Source: Verrucomicrobiales bacterium (GTDB lineage Bacteria; Verrucomicrobiota; Verrucomicrobiia; Limisphaerales; UBA1100). Taken from it: 13,977 bases of DNA. The notes under the pieces were generated by a model. It did not search any database, was not told the DNA's origin, and saw only the letters and a program-made list of their open reading frames with translations. The stretch covers positions 1-13,977 of the forward strand of contig WTHG01000036.1 of assembly GCA_011523245.1 (NCBI GenBank), read 5' to 3'. Made by a program: the position numbers and the translations under genes. Position 1 is the first letter of the stretch. Each line of letters opens with the position of its first letter. This document shows, one piece after another, positions 6,504 to 13,856 of this stretch.

Positions 6504-7640
6504 ATGGATTTGACGCGCACAGCATTTGGCGTGTGGGGCGGTGGCCGCTACATGCACTTTGGAGAAAAGCTGGAGGAAGAGCGGTTTCTCGCCCTCATCA
6601 ACCGTTCGTATGACGAGGGCGTGCGCACGTTCATGACGGCTGATGTGTACGGCCAGGGGGCTGCCGACGAAATGCTCGGGCGTGGCCTCGCCGGTAAGGA
6701 TCGAGACAGCTACTGCCTTGTGGGCGCCGTCGGCCATGATTTTTACGAGGGCCAGCGCGAAGGTGCGCGCGGATTTCCGCGTTTTACTGATGCCGCCCTG
6801 CGCGGGCCCGAGGCCTACGCCGATTATCTGCGCGCGGCCACCGAGAAAAGCCTCACGCGCTGCGGCACCGAGAAATTTGATCTGCTGCTGCTGCATAATC
6901 CGGATGTGACGGGGTACACCCACGAAGCGGTGTGGGAAGGCATGACGGCCTTGAAGGACACCGGCCTCACCGATCGCATCGGTATTGCGCCCGGACCGGC
7001 TAATGGGTTTACGCTGGATATGTTGGCGTGCATGGAAAAATTCGCCGACCAAATCGATTGGGCCATGGTGATCCTAAACCCGCTCGAGCCATGGCCCGGC
7101 GGATTGCTCCTGCCGGCGGCTGAGAAATATGGCATCAAGGTCATCACGCGCGTGGTGGATTATGGGGGATTATTCCATGGCGACGTGCGGCCCGGCCACA
7201 CTTTTGCCGAGGGCGATCATCGCGTATACCGTCCGGCTGGCTGGGTGGAGGTTGGCAATGAAAAGATGGAGCGCATGCGCGCGATTGCCGAGGAGCACGG
7301 CGTGTCCCTGCTGCAGTTGGCCTGTCTCTGGAATCTCGCACATCCGGCCGTGGCCAGCGTGATCCCCACGCTTATTCAGGAGGCGGGGGAAGACGCCAAG
7401 ACCATCGAGTCCAAGCTGGACGATTTGGCGGCCCTGCCGGATCTCACGCTCACCGCCGAGCAACGCGATTTCATTACCGATATTGGCAATAACAAGGGTT
7501 GTATGGACCTGAAAGGGGCCAACCCGAATTTCGATGGCCCGGAGCCGTTGCCGGATCGCTGGGGCTTGCAGCCCGGGCACAAGGAGGTTGGAGAACGCTG
7601 GGGCATTGTGCCCGAGCGCGACTTGGTTTGCACCATGTAA
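6504..7640 (+). CDS. aldo/keto reductase-family protein lacking the usual catalytic lysine
   Basis: This 378-residue protein has the aldo/keto reductase TIM-barrel pattern. Seen: GVWGGGRY near the N-terminus, Asp47 and Tyr49 in TADVYGQGAADEMLGRGL (the Asp/Tyr pair of the catalytic tetrad) and His131 in LLLLHNPD (the tetrad His). The family strand normally reading 'vfiatKvg' is YCLVGAVG here, so the catalytic Lys appears to be Ala75. The C-terminal strand and helix region VSLLQLACLWNLAHPAVASVIP is the usual cofactor-phosphate area. A C-terminal tail of about 50 residues follows the barrel. Starts at TTG 6486 or ATG 6492 are also in frame. 6504 is preferred because it begins at the family core and the upstream bases look like a -10 box. 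It is the first gene of a plus-strand group. Substrate is unknown, and NADPH reduction of a carbonyl is doubtful without the lysine. Confidence 0.87.
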   Translation: MDLTRTAFGVWGGGRYMHFGEKLEEERFLALINRSYDEGVRTFMTADVYGQGAADEMLGRGLAGKDRDSYCLVGAVGHDFYEGQREGARGFPRFTDAALRGPEAYADYLRAATEKSLTRCGTEKFDLLLLHNPDVTGYTHEAVWEGMTALKDTGLTDRIGIAPGPANGFTLDMLACMEKFADQIDWAMVILNPLEPWPGGLLLPAAEKYGIKVITRVVDYGGLFHGDVRPGHTFAEGDHRVYRPAGWVEVGNEKMERMRAIAEEHGVSLLQLACLWNLAHPAVASVIPTLIQEAGEDAKTIESKLDDLAALPDLTLTAEQRDFITDIGNNKGCMDLKGANPNFDGPEPLPDRWGLQPGHKEVGERWGIVPERDLVCTM

Positions 7641-8071
7641 CACGCATCGCGCGCCGGGGTGTACTGGGTTTGCTGTTGCTGGCACTGCTGGCGGCGGCGG
7701 GCTGTAAATCTGCGGCGGGACATACGGTCAACGCCGTGGGACGTTTTGCCGTGGGCACGCTCACTTCTGGAGGCAACCCCATTGCCGGTGCCCAGAGCGC
7801 GGCTATTGGCACCGCGATTGACGTGGCGCGCGATCCCAAGGGCGAACAATTTGAGGATCAACGCCCGAAAATTGTGACGGTCTATTCCGAAAAACGAGGC
7901 GTGCAGAGGGTTATTCCGTGGAAGGAAAACCTCACCGTTTATTCCGCCCGCCGCGCCGCCCGCCTTACCGGCTCGGTCGGCCAATGCCTGATCGAGCGAG
8001 GGGATGAAACGGTGAAGGCCAATTTTAAAACCGTTCTCGAACGCGGCGACGTGCTGCGCTTTCAGCGATGA
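7628..8071 (+). CDS. small lipoprotein with C-terminal SLBB-like module (paralogue 1)
   Basis: This predicted lipoprotein has 147 residues. No ATG or GTG in this frame gives a sensible N-terminus. TTG at 7628 overlaps the end of the reductase gene by 13 bases and gives a classic type II signal: a basic n-region (RIARR), the hydrophobic core GVLGLLLLALLAAAG, and Cys26 as the lipidated residue. The middle (about 30-70) is rich in Gly and Ala. Residues 82-147 form a compact domain (VTVYSEKRGVQRVIPWKENL ... KTVLERGDVLRF) shared with the next gene's product. The pattern 'L-x-V ... G ... TVL-x-x-GDV' resembles the SLBB beta-grasp domains of polysaccharide export proteins. That is an inference. The gene ends in an ATGA overlap with the next start. 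The function is unknown, but it is envelope-anchored. Confidence 0.78.
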   Translation: MHHVTRIARRGVLGLLLLALLAAAGCKSAAGHTVNAVGRFAVGTLTSGGNPIAGAQSAAIGTAIDVARDPKGEQFEDQRPKIVTVYSEKRGVQRVIPWKENLTVYSARRAARLTGSVGQCLIERGDETVKANFKTVLERGDVLRFQR

Positions 8072-8427
8072 AACGCCTCATTTTCATAGTGCTGGGTGCG
8101 TTGTCTGGCTGCGCCATGGTGGCCAAGAAAACCATTCAAGCTACGGGCACCGTAGCCGAGACCACGGTCGAAGTGGCCGGGAAGGTCACTAAAACGGCCG
8201 TGAACACCACGTTCGATGTGGCCGGCGCGGCCTTTAAGAAAGGGGCCGTTACCGTGATCGACACCGGCACGGGTGTGAGTCGTAAAGTGCCTTGGGAAGA
8301 AGGGCTGCGCGTGTCCAGACTGAACTCAGCATCGGGGCGGGCCGTGGAAATCGTGCGCGGTGCCCAAAAGATCAAAGCCACCACCGATACCGTTCTGCGT
8401 GCCGGTGATGTAGTCCGGTTAAACTAA
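8068..8427 (+). CDS. small lipoprotein with C-terminal SLBB-like module (paralogue 2)
   Basis: This 119-residue protein begins with a lipoprotein signal (MKRLIFIVLGALSGC; lipobox LSGC with Cys15 as the lipidated residue). A Thr/Val/Ala-rich stretch from about 20 to 58 (IQATGTVAETTVEVAGKVTK) has a short periodic pattern, perhaps a spacer helix. The C-terminal domain, residues 60-119, aligns by eye with residues 82-147 of the preceding gene's product. Shared points are VTV, GVxRxxPWxE, L-x-V and TVLxxGDVxR. The ATG overlaps the previous stop as ATGA, and the next gene starts three bases after the TAA, so the three genes are translationally close. Like its neighbour, it is probably anchored in the envelope. 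No function is assigned. Confidence 0.85.
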   Translation: MKRLIFIVLGALSGCAMVAKKTIQATGTVAETTVEVAGKVTKTAVNTTFDVAGAAFKKGAVTVIDTGTGVSRKVPWEEGLRVSRLNSASGRAVEIVRGAQKIKATTDTVLRAGDVVRLN

Positions 8428-8430
8428 GCT

Positions 8431-9063
8431 ATGAATGAAAAGTACATCGCCGCCAAGGAACGCATTGCCGCCAAGCGTGCGGGTCAACCGCGCCCCACGG
8501 AGCGCTCTGGCGAACGCCTCCCGCCGGGCCAGCGTGAGGTCGATAATTTTCCCGTGCTCGACATGGGCGTTCATCCCGAAGTGCCGCGTGAGCAATGGAG
8601 CCTGAAGATTCACGGGCTGGTTGAGAATCCGGTGACACTCGATTGGGAGCAGTTCATGGCGTTGGAGCCGTTCCAAGACACCAGCGATTTTCACTGCGTC
8701 ACCACCTGGAGCCAGTTCGATATGGTTTGGGAAGGCGTGTCGATGCTCACATTGGTTGATCTCGTACAACTGAAGCCTGAGGTGAGCCATGTGTTTTACA
8801 AGAGCTACGATGGCTATTCCACCAACACCACGCTGGACGCCGTGCTTGATGACGACACGATGGTGGCCCACAAATGGAACGGCGCCCCGATCACTGTGGA
8901 ACACGGTGGCCCTGCGCGCGTTATCATCCCCAAGCTCTACGCCTGGAAAGGGGCCAAGTGGGTTAACGAAATCATCTTCCTCGACCGCGATATCCTCGGC
9001 TTTTGGGAAGTTCGGGGCTACTCCAACACTGCCGATCCTTGGCGGGATGATCGTTATTCCTAG
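8431..9063 (+). CDS. sulfite oxidase-fold molybdopterin oxidoreductase, cytoplasmic YuiH-like type
   Basis: This 210-residue protein carries the sulfite oxidase / MsrP (YedY) molybdopterin-binding fold. Seen: WSLKIHGLVENPVTL, the start of the domain; DFHCVTTWS with Cys89, the conserved cysteine that coordinates molybdenum; WEGVSMLTLVDLV; YDGYSTNTTL; the cofactor-binding stretch HGGPARVIIPKLYAWKGAKW; and a conserved tail (FWEVRGYSNTADPW). There is no signal peptide or twin-arginine motif, in contrast to periplasmic MsrP. It therefore resembles the short soluble type (B. subtilis YuiH-like), whose substrate is not known. It starts three bases after the second lipoprotein gene. No MsrQ-like membrane partner or haem domain is present. 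Downstream lies about 220 bases without a gene. Confidence 0.9.
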   Translation: MNEKYIAAKERIAAKRAGQPRPTERSGERLPPGQREVDNFPVLDMGVHPEVPREQWSLKIHGLVENPVTLDWEQFMALEPFQDTSDFHCVTTWSQFDMVWEGVSMLTLVDLVQLKPEVSHVFYKSYDGYSTNTTLDAVLDDDTMVAHKWNGAPITVEHGGPARVIIPKLYAWKGAKWVNEIIFLDRDILGFWEVRGYSNTADPWRDDRYS

Positions 9064-9285
9064 CCAATATCCAGTGTCCTCACATCAATACCTGCGTGCT
9101 CACCGTAGCGTACATACCCCCTTGGCTCGTTGGGCCTGAAGTGTGTTATCGAAAATCGTTGGTTAGAGGGATGTGGAAAAAGTGTTAAGAAAGGCGGCTG
9201 ACACACAAATGCCACCCAAAAATTCCGGAAAACGGCTATTTCTGGGCAAACCGCCTATTGTGAATAACCTGAGAATAAGCACGAA
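9064..9285. other. non-coding gap between convergent genes
   Basis: This stretch separates the molybdopterin gene from the end of the opposing sulfatase gene. It is more AT-rich than its surroundings. I see no convincing hairpin with a T-run in either direction and no open frame of note. The only pairings are short ones (AGGCGG near 9192 with CCGCCT near 9251, 53 bases apart), and they look like chance. Confidence 0.5.
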
Positions 9286-10767
9286 TTACTCGTACTTCCA
9301 CTTCATGGCCCACGGGTCTTGCGTGGCGTTTTGGAAGGCTTTGAGCTTGGCTTGGTATTCTTCCAGCACCTTGGCGTATTTTTCGTCGCCGGCCAGATTC
9401 ACGCCCTCGTTTGGGTCAGCGCTGATGTCGAACAGCTCAAACTGCGGTCGCTGGATGTACTCGCGCACGGTCTTTTTGCCGTAAGGCGCGTTAGGTCCTT
9501 TCTTCCATTGCGCCTGCCAGCTGGGCGCTGCCCATAGGTCACTGGCGAAGGGATACGGCAGGGGGTGCGCGATGTTCCAGATGAGCTTGTACTTGCGGTC
9601 GCGCACCACGCGCATGGGGTAGTACATTTGAATTTCGTGGAAGGTGTGGCTGGCGCCGATCTGATCCCAGCCGTCGGGATTTTTCTCGGCAAGGATGGGC
9701 ATGAACGAGCGGCCATGAAATTTGTACGCGCCCTTTTTGGTGCCACGCCCAGCCTTCATGGTGGCCAGCTCCGTCTTGGCCGCTTGCGTCTCGGCGTCGT
9801 ACCCACCGGCGAAGTCGAGCAGCGTCGGAGTGATGTCTACAAAGGACAGCATTGCGTTGTTCGTGTTGCCGCGCTCTTTTTGATATGGGTTGCGCACAAT
9901 GAACGGTACGCGCAGGCCGCCTTCGTACACCGTGGTTTTGCCGCCGGCAAAGGCCATGCCGTGATCGCTGGTAAATAGAATCAGTGTGTTATCCCATTTA
10001 CCGTTTTTCTTAAGGATCTCCATCAACCGGCCCAGGCCCTGATCCACGCGCGAAGTGCTTTGGTAATACTGCGCAAGTTCCGCGCGGGTTTCTGGTGTGT
10101 CTGGCAGGAACGGCGGCACGGTCACCTTGGCCGGATCATAAAACACCTCGGTCACACCCGGGTAAGCGCCCTTATTGGGCTTGTTGCCAAACCGATCGGG
10201 TTGATGCTCCAGCTCAGAGGCGCGGCCACCGCCGCGATGGGGGTCGCTGGTGGCGTAATATAGAAAGAACGGATTTTCGGAATCCGCTTTGATGAATTCC
10301 TCACAGTTGTTGGCCATCTCCACGGTGCTGCGGCTGCTGCCCGGGATTTTTGTTTCAAAGAAGTACACATCCTCCGGCCCGTTATGGTGCTTGCCGATGC
10401 GAGCGGTGCGATAGCCCGCCTTGGCCAGCAGCACGGGTAGCGTTTTCACCCACGGAAAACTGCTGAACTTGTGATAACTGTGCAGGTGTCCGTAATGGCC
10501 ATTGCGGTGATTGTGCAGTCCGGTGAGCACCACGCTGCGGCTGGCGCTGCAACTGGCGGTGGTGGCGAAAGCGTAGCGGAAGAGCGTGCCGTCGGCCGCG
10601 AGTCGATCGATGTTCGGCGTCACCGCCGTCATATCGCCATAGCAACCCATCGTGGGGCTAAGGTCATCGGCAATGACGACGACGATGTTTTTTTCCGCGG
10701 CCGCAGCCGCCGGGATCAACAGGCACAGGGCGGCCAGCACGGTTCCGATTCGTTTTAAAAGTGACAT
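9286..10767 (-). CDS. secreted sulfatase, N-sulfoglucosamine sulfohydrolase (SGSH)-like
   Basis: This 493-residue protein is a formylglycine-dependent sulfatase. Seen: a Sec signal peptide (MSLLKRIGTVLAALCLLIPA, cleavage near AAA-AEK), metal-binding Asp34/Asp35 in VIADDLSP, and sulfatase motif CSASR at 73-77, where Cys73 is the residue oxidised to formylglycine. Other expected residues are GKHH at 126-129, DPHR at 175-178 and DHG at 268-270. Several regions recall human SGSH (heparan N-sulfatase): the segment after the Cys motif (TGLHNHRNG, IGKHHNGPE), HTFHEIQMYYPMR near 374-386, and a C-terminus with the DPWAMKW pattern. It probably removes sulfate from an N-sulfated or related glycan outside the cytoplasm. 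The start at 10767 is chosen for its signal peptide, since an in-frame extension to 10851 has none. No formylglycine-generating enzyme is in the window. It lies downstream of the haem dehydrogenase on the same strand. Confidence 0.93.
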   Translation of the reverse strand: MSLLKRIGTVLAALCLLIPAAAAAEKNIVVVIADDLSPTMGCYGDMTAVTPNIDRLAADGTLFRYAFATTASCSASRSVVLTGLHNHRNGHYGHLHSYHKFSSFPWVKTLPVLLAKAGYRTARIGKHHNGPEDVYFFETKIPGSSRSTVEMANNCEEFIKADSENPFFLYYATSDPHRGGGRASELEHQPDRFGNKPNKGAYPGVTEVFYDPAKVTVPPFLPDTPETRAELAQYYQSTSRVDQGLGRLMEILKKNGKWDNTLILFTSDHGMAFAGGKTTVYEGGLRVPFIVRNPYQKERGNTNNAMLSFVDITPTLLDFAGGYDAETQAAKTELATMKAGRGTKKGAYKFHGRSFMPILAEKNPDGWDQIGASHTFHEIQMYYPMRVVRDRKYKLIWNIAHPLPYPFASDLWAAPSWQAQWKKGPNAPYGKKTVREYIQRPQFELFDISADPNEGVNLAGDEKYAKVLEEYQAKLKAFQNATQDPWAMKWKYE

Positions 10768-10874
10768 GGGCAGATAGGTATCCCGCAGTTTGTGACAGCG
10801 CGTGAGCACAACATGCCTGAAATATGGCCAAGACGCAATCTCCAGCCACAATGATGACCGAGGAGTTCCAAAAT

Positions 10875-10949
10875 CGGGAGGGCGAAGCTCCTGCTGAGCC
10901 GTCGTAACCGCAACAACTTCCCTGGCTCAGCAGGAGCTTCGCCCTCCCG
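10875..10949. repeat. long perfect inverted repeat, REP-like dispersed element
   Basis: Two 26-base arms (10875-10900 and 10924-10949) are exact reverse complements, separated by 23 bases. Each arm contains GGGAGGGCGAAGCTCCTGCT or its complement. Read in one frame, an arm encodes REGEAPAEP, a peptide I remember at the ends of many PVC-group hypothetical proteins, which suggests a dispersed palindromic repeat. The element lies 9 bases beyond the stop of the haem dehydrogenase gene and about 108 bases upstream of the sulfatase start. Transcribed on the minus strand, it would make a very stable stem followed by ATTTTGG, so it may also terminate or attenuate transcription. The inverted repeat is certain. 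The family membership is recalled and has not been searched. Confidence 0.9.
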
Positions 10950-10958
10950 GAGTGGCGT

Positions 10959-13736
10959 TTACTTTTTCAAGAACGCCAGTAGATCGGCGAGCTCCTGTTG
11001 CGTCATCGTTTTCTCGAGGAGGTCGGGCATGAGGGAAATAGAACTGGCGCGGATGGCTTTAATGTCTTTTCGGGGGATGGTTTTTGCCAACCCGAGCGGG
11101 AGCTTGAGGGTGATTTGCAACGGCGTCTCGGCGGCGAGCAGACCGGCGAAGGTTTCCGTTTCCACGGTATCCACCTCGTACATTGTGTACTGCGGATAGA
11201 CTTCCTGATTCGGCACGATGATATGCAGCAGCAGGGCCTCGGCGGGTTGATTGCGCAGGCCGGTGAGGTCGGGGCCAACGGCATGGCCGGAGTCGCCGTG
11301 GCGATGGCAGGTGGCGCAGGCGCGGGTGAATATCTTCGCGCCATTGGCGGCATCGCCTTTTAGTTTCAAAATCGGCTTGGCGGCTTCGAACGCTTTCATG
11401 CGGTCGCCGCCGGTGTGTTGAGCGAAGAGTTTCTTGGCGCGTGCGCCGGCGGTTTTGTGGCGCTCGAGGGTCTTGCGTCGCGAAGGGGTGATGGCGTGGA
11501 CGGGCACAGTGCCTTTTTCGAGGGCATCAATCAGCGCGGGATGATGCAGGGCACTGCGGGTGATGATGCCGAGCACGGCCTCGCGGACGGTGGGCGTGAA
11601 GCTTGCCCACGCTTTGGGCTCGAGCAAGCCTTGGCTGACGCGGGCGTCATTGAGGTTGCCCAGCGCCTGCACAGCGGCGGCCTGGATGTCGGGCGTGCGC
11701 AGGGCGATGTCGGCCAAATCTCCACGCGGCACCAACAGGCGCAGCAGGGCGTCGCCGGCAAATCCAAAGTCGGTGTGGCCCATCAGCTCAATGGCAGCGA
11801 AGCGGCGAGGCAGCGTGATGCCGGCCTCGACGGAGTTGCGGGCTGAGCGCAGGGTGGACTTGATGGTGAAATCCGCCACCACGTCCGGCGGCAGTTTGTT
11901 GGCCTCGTACTGGGCCTTGATTTCGGCGGGCGTGAGCTTGGAGGTGAGCGGGATGAAGTTGCGCAGCGGATGCGCGTCGGGATGGGTGGCGGTGAGCTTC
12001 ACGCCCTTCTTTTTCGCGCCGAGGATGAGGCCGTTGAGGAATGCGGCCCTTTCCCAAACGGAAATCCTGATCGGCTCTTTGCGCAGCTCGGGCTGGGCCA
12101 TTTGTGTGCCGAGATTCCAAAAATGAATCATCTGCGCGGGCGTGCAATCCTGCGCGACGATCCGGCCGAGCTCTTTCATGGTTGTGAGGTAACTCTGCTG
12201 GACGGCGCCATTCCTGACCGGTCGCGTCGTGCGGATGTGATCGAGCACCGGCACCGCGTCCCCTTTGCTCAGCGCGTTGAACACCGCCGCGCGCAGCCAT
12301 TTGTCGTCGGCGTCCTCCATCAATGCGGAGGCGAGGGCTTTGGCTTTGTCGGGATGGTTTTGTTTGGCGAGTTGCAGCGCAGCGAGGAAGCGGGCATTGG
12401 CATCCTTGGACTGCGCCTGTTTCAACAACGCTTTCACCGGTTTGTTGGGAAATTGCCCGGAACGGATGGCGAGGTTTTGGCGGGCGGCATCGGCTTGGGC
12501 GGCGGTGGGCTTGGGCGGCGCGGGGGTTTTCAGAGTGATGCGCCAGATGCGGCCGTGCTCAGTGCCGGCTTTGAAGGGAAGTTTGCCGCGAATGGCCTCG
12601 GGCAGGTAGCGCGGGTGATCGATGTATTGGCGGACCATGTCACACACGTACAACGCACCGTCTGGGCCCACGGTGGCGTGCACGGGGCGGAACCATTGGT
12701 CAGGTGTGGCGAGAAAATCGTTGCCCGGCGATGGATGCGCGGCGGCAAAGGTGGCACCGGCTTGGGTGAGCACTTGGCGTTGCACGAGATTTTGCGCGGG
12801 CTCACAGATGAAGGCGTCGTGTCCGCGGATGACGATGCCGCTGGCGCTTGTGTACGTGCCCGCGTGTTGGCGGCTGATGAGGCTCGGAATGTAACTGGCG
12901 GCGGTGGTGTCGGGGCTGAGCGGATAAACCTTGGCGGCGACAGGCACAACGTTTTCGACGGTTTCAGTAAACGGATAAAGCGGATTGCTCCCGAGCAGCT
13001 CGGGTGCGACCACCACGTGCATGAGCGGATTGCGGTTGCTGGACACAAAGCGGTTGCCGGCGGCATCAAAGCATTGGCCGAACTGCCCCACACCAGCGAG
13101 TGGTTCGTACACAAACGTCTCCGGATGAAACCGGCCGTCCTGTCGCTTGGACACCACCGCCTTACGCTTGGGATGCAGCGGGCTGGTCACGCTGGCATCG
13201 GTGAGCCCACTGGTGACATACACCCAGCCATCCGGCCCGAGCGTGGGGCTGGCGACGCGAAGCTGTTCGCTGCTGCTCTTGGTACCGAAGCCAGTGAGCA
13301 CCACGCGCCGCACATCCGCGCGCCCATCGCCGGTGGTATCTTTCAGGTACCAAATATCCGGCGCGCACGTGACGAATACACCACCCTTCCACGGCAGGAT
13401 GCCATTGGGAAAGGTGAAGCCGTCGGCAAAGGTCGTGCGCTTCTCAAACCGCCCGTCGCCATCGGCATCCTCCAGCAGCGCAATGGATCCGAGCTTTGGA
13501 ACCTCTTTACCGTCGGCCGGCAGAAACGGATAACCCGCGCTTTCGACGACGAGCATGCGGCCCTTGTCATCAAAACACATCGCCACCGGATCGCGCAGTT
13601 GCGGTTCCATCGCGGCAATCTTAATCCGCGCGCCCTTTTCGATCTGAAACAGCTTCAACGCCTGCGCCATCGAAGGTGGTCCGTCCGCCGCCGTGACGGT
13701 GAAGGATAGGAAAAGTCCCAAGAGAAACCGGTGCAT
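10959..13736 (-). CDS. PVC-type secreted dehydrogenase with C-terminal cytochrome c-like haem domain
   Basis: This 925-residue exported protein has the architecture seen almost only in Planctomycetes and Verrucomicrobia. Seen: a signal peptide (MHRFLLGLFLSFTVTAADG), then an N-terminal beta-propeller of the 'membrane-bound dehydrogenase' type (about 30-425) with calcium-type loops DADGDGRFE (90-98) and DTTGDGRAD. A helical HEAT-like region follows (about 430-780), then a C-terminal haem-binding domain with CATCH at 807-811 and a candidate Met ligand near 904 (SLMPDLL). The family pattern is a sugar- or alcohol-oxidising quinoprotein-like propeller passing electrons to the haem. The cofactor and substrate are not established. 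The start at 13736 is chosen because the signal peptide begins there. The frame extends upstream to 13799 without one. It is divergent from the threonine dehydrogenase gene, with the sulfatase gene downstream. Confidence 0.93.
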   Translation of the reverse strand: MHRFLLGLFLSFTVTAADGPPSMAQALKLFQIEKGARIKIAAMEPQLRDPVAMCFDDKGRMLVVESAGYPFLPADGKEVPKLGSIALLEDADGDGRFEKRTTFADGFTFPNGILPWKGGVFVTCAPDIWYLKDTTGDGRADVRRVVLTGFGTKSSSEQLRVASPTLGPDGWVYVTSGLTDASVTSPLHPKRKAVVSKRQDGRFHPETFVYEPLAGVGQFGQCFDAAGNRFVSSNRNPLMHVVVAPELLGSNPLYPFTETVENVVPVAAKVYPLSPDTTAASYIPSLISRQHAGTYTSASGIVIRGHDAFICEPAQNLVQRQVLTQAGATFAAAHPSPGNDFLATPDQWFRPVHATVGPDGALYVCDMVRQYIDHPRYLPEAIRGKLPFKAGTEHGRIWRITLKTPAPPKPTAAQADAARQNLAIRSGQFPNKPVKALLKQAQSKDANARFLAALQLAKQNHPDKAKALASALMEDADDKWLRAAVFNALSKGDAVPVLDHIRTTRPVRNGAVQQSYLTTMKELGRIVAQDCTPAQMIHFWNLGTQMAQPELRKEPIRISVWERAAFLNGLILGAKKKGVKLTATHPDAHPLRNFIPLTSKLTPAEIKAQYEANKLPPDVVADFTIKSTLRSARNSVEAGITLPRRFAAIELMGHTDFGFAGDALLRLLVPRGDLADIALRTPDIQAAAVQALGNLNDARVSQGLLEPKAWASFTPTVREAVLGIITRSALHHPALIDALEKGTVPVHAITPSRRKTLERHKTAGARAKKLFAQHTGGDRMKAFEAAKPILKLKGDAANGAKIFTRACATCHRHGDSGHAVGPDLTGLRNQPAEALLLHIIVPNQEVYPQYTMYEVDTVETETFAGLLAAETPLQITLKLPLGLAKTIPRKDIKAIRASSISLMPDLLEKTMTQQELADLLAFLKK

Positions 13737-13856
13737 GCCAAAGGCTACTGCGGTCAACGGGGAAGGCAATTGAAAACGTGGATCGGCAGGGCGTTCCATG
13801 ACACACCCTGTTTTCAGTGGCGCGGTTCATGACGGCATGCGAGGTTTGCCGGAGAG
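13737..13856. promoter_or_regulatory. divergent intergenic region between the haem dehydrogenase and tdh
   Basis: These 120 bases must hold promoters for both directions. A TTGAAA occurs at 13770-13775 on the plus strand, but there is no good -10 box at the right distance. The purine run GGAGAG at 13851-13856 directly precedes the tdh ATG. It is Shine-Dalgarno-like but very close to the start. No operator palindrome was recognised. Confidence 0.4.

Noticed and set aside
9192..9256. Six-base inverted pair AGGCGG/CCGCCT in the convergent gap, considered as a terminator
   Set aside because: The 53-base loop and short arms give no stable structure.
11970..13709. Open frame of 579 codons on the plus strand, antisense to the haem dehydrogenase
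   Set aside because: It is the mirror of a high-GC gene with strong third-position bias. Its translation shows no recognisable domain, while the minus strand encodes a complete, well-known architecture.
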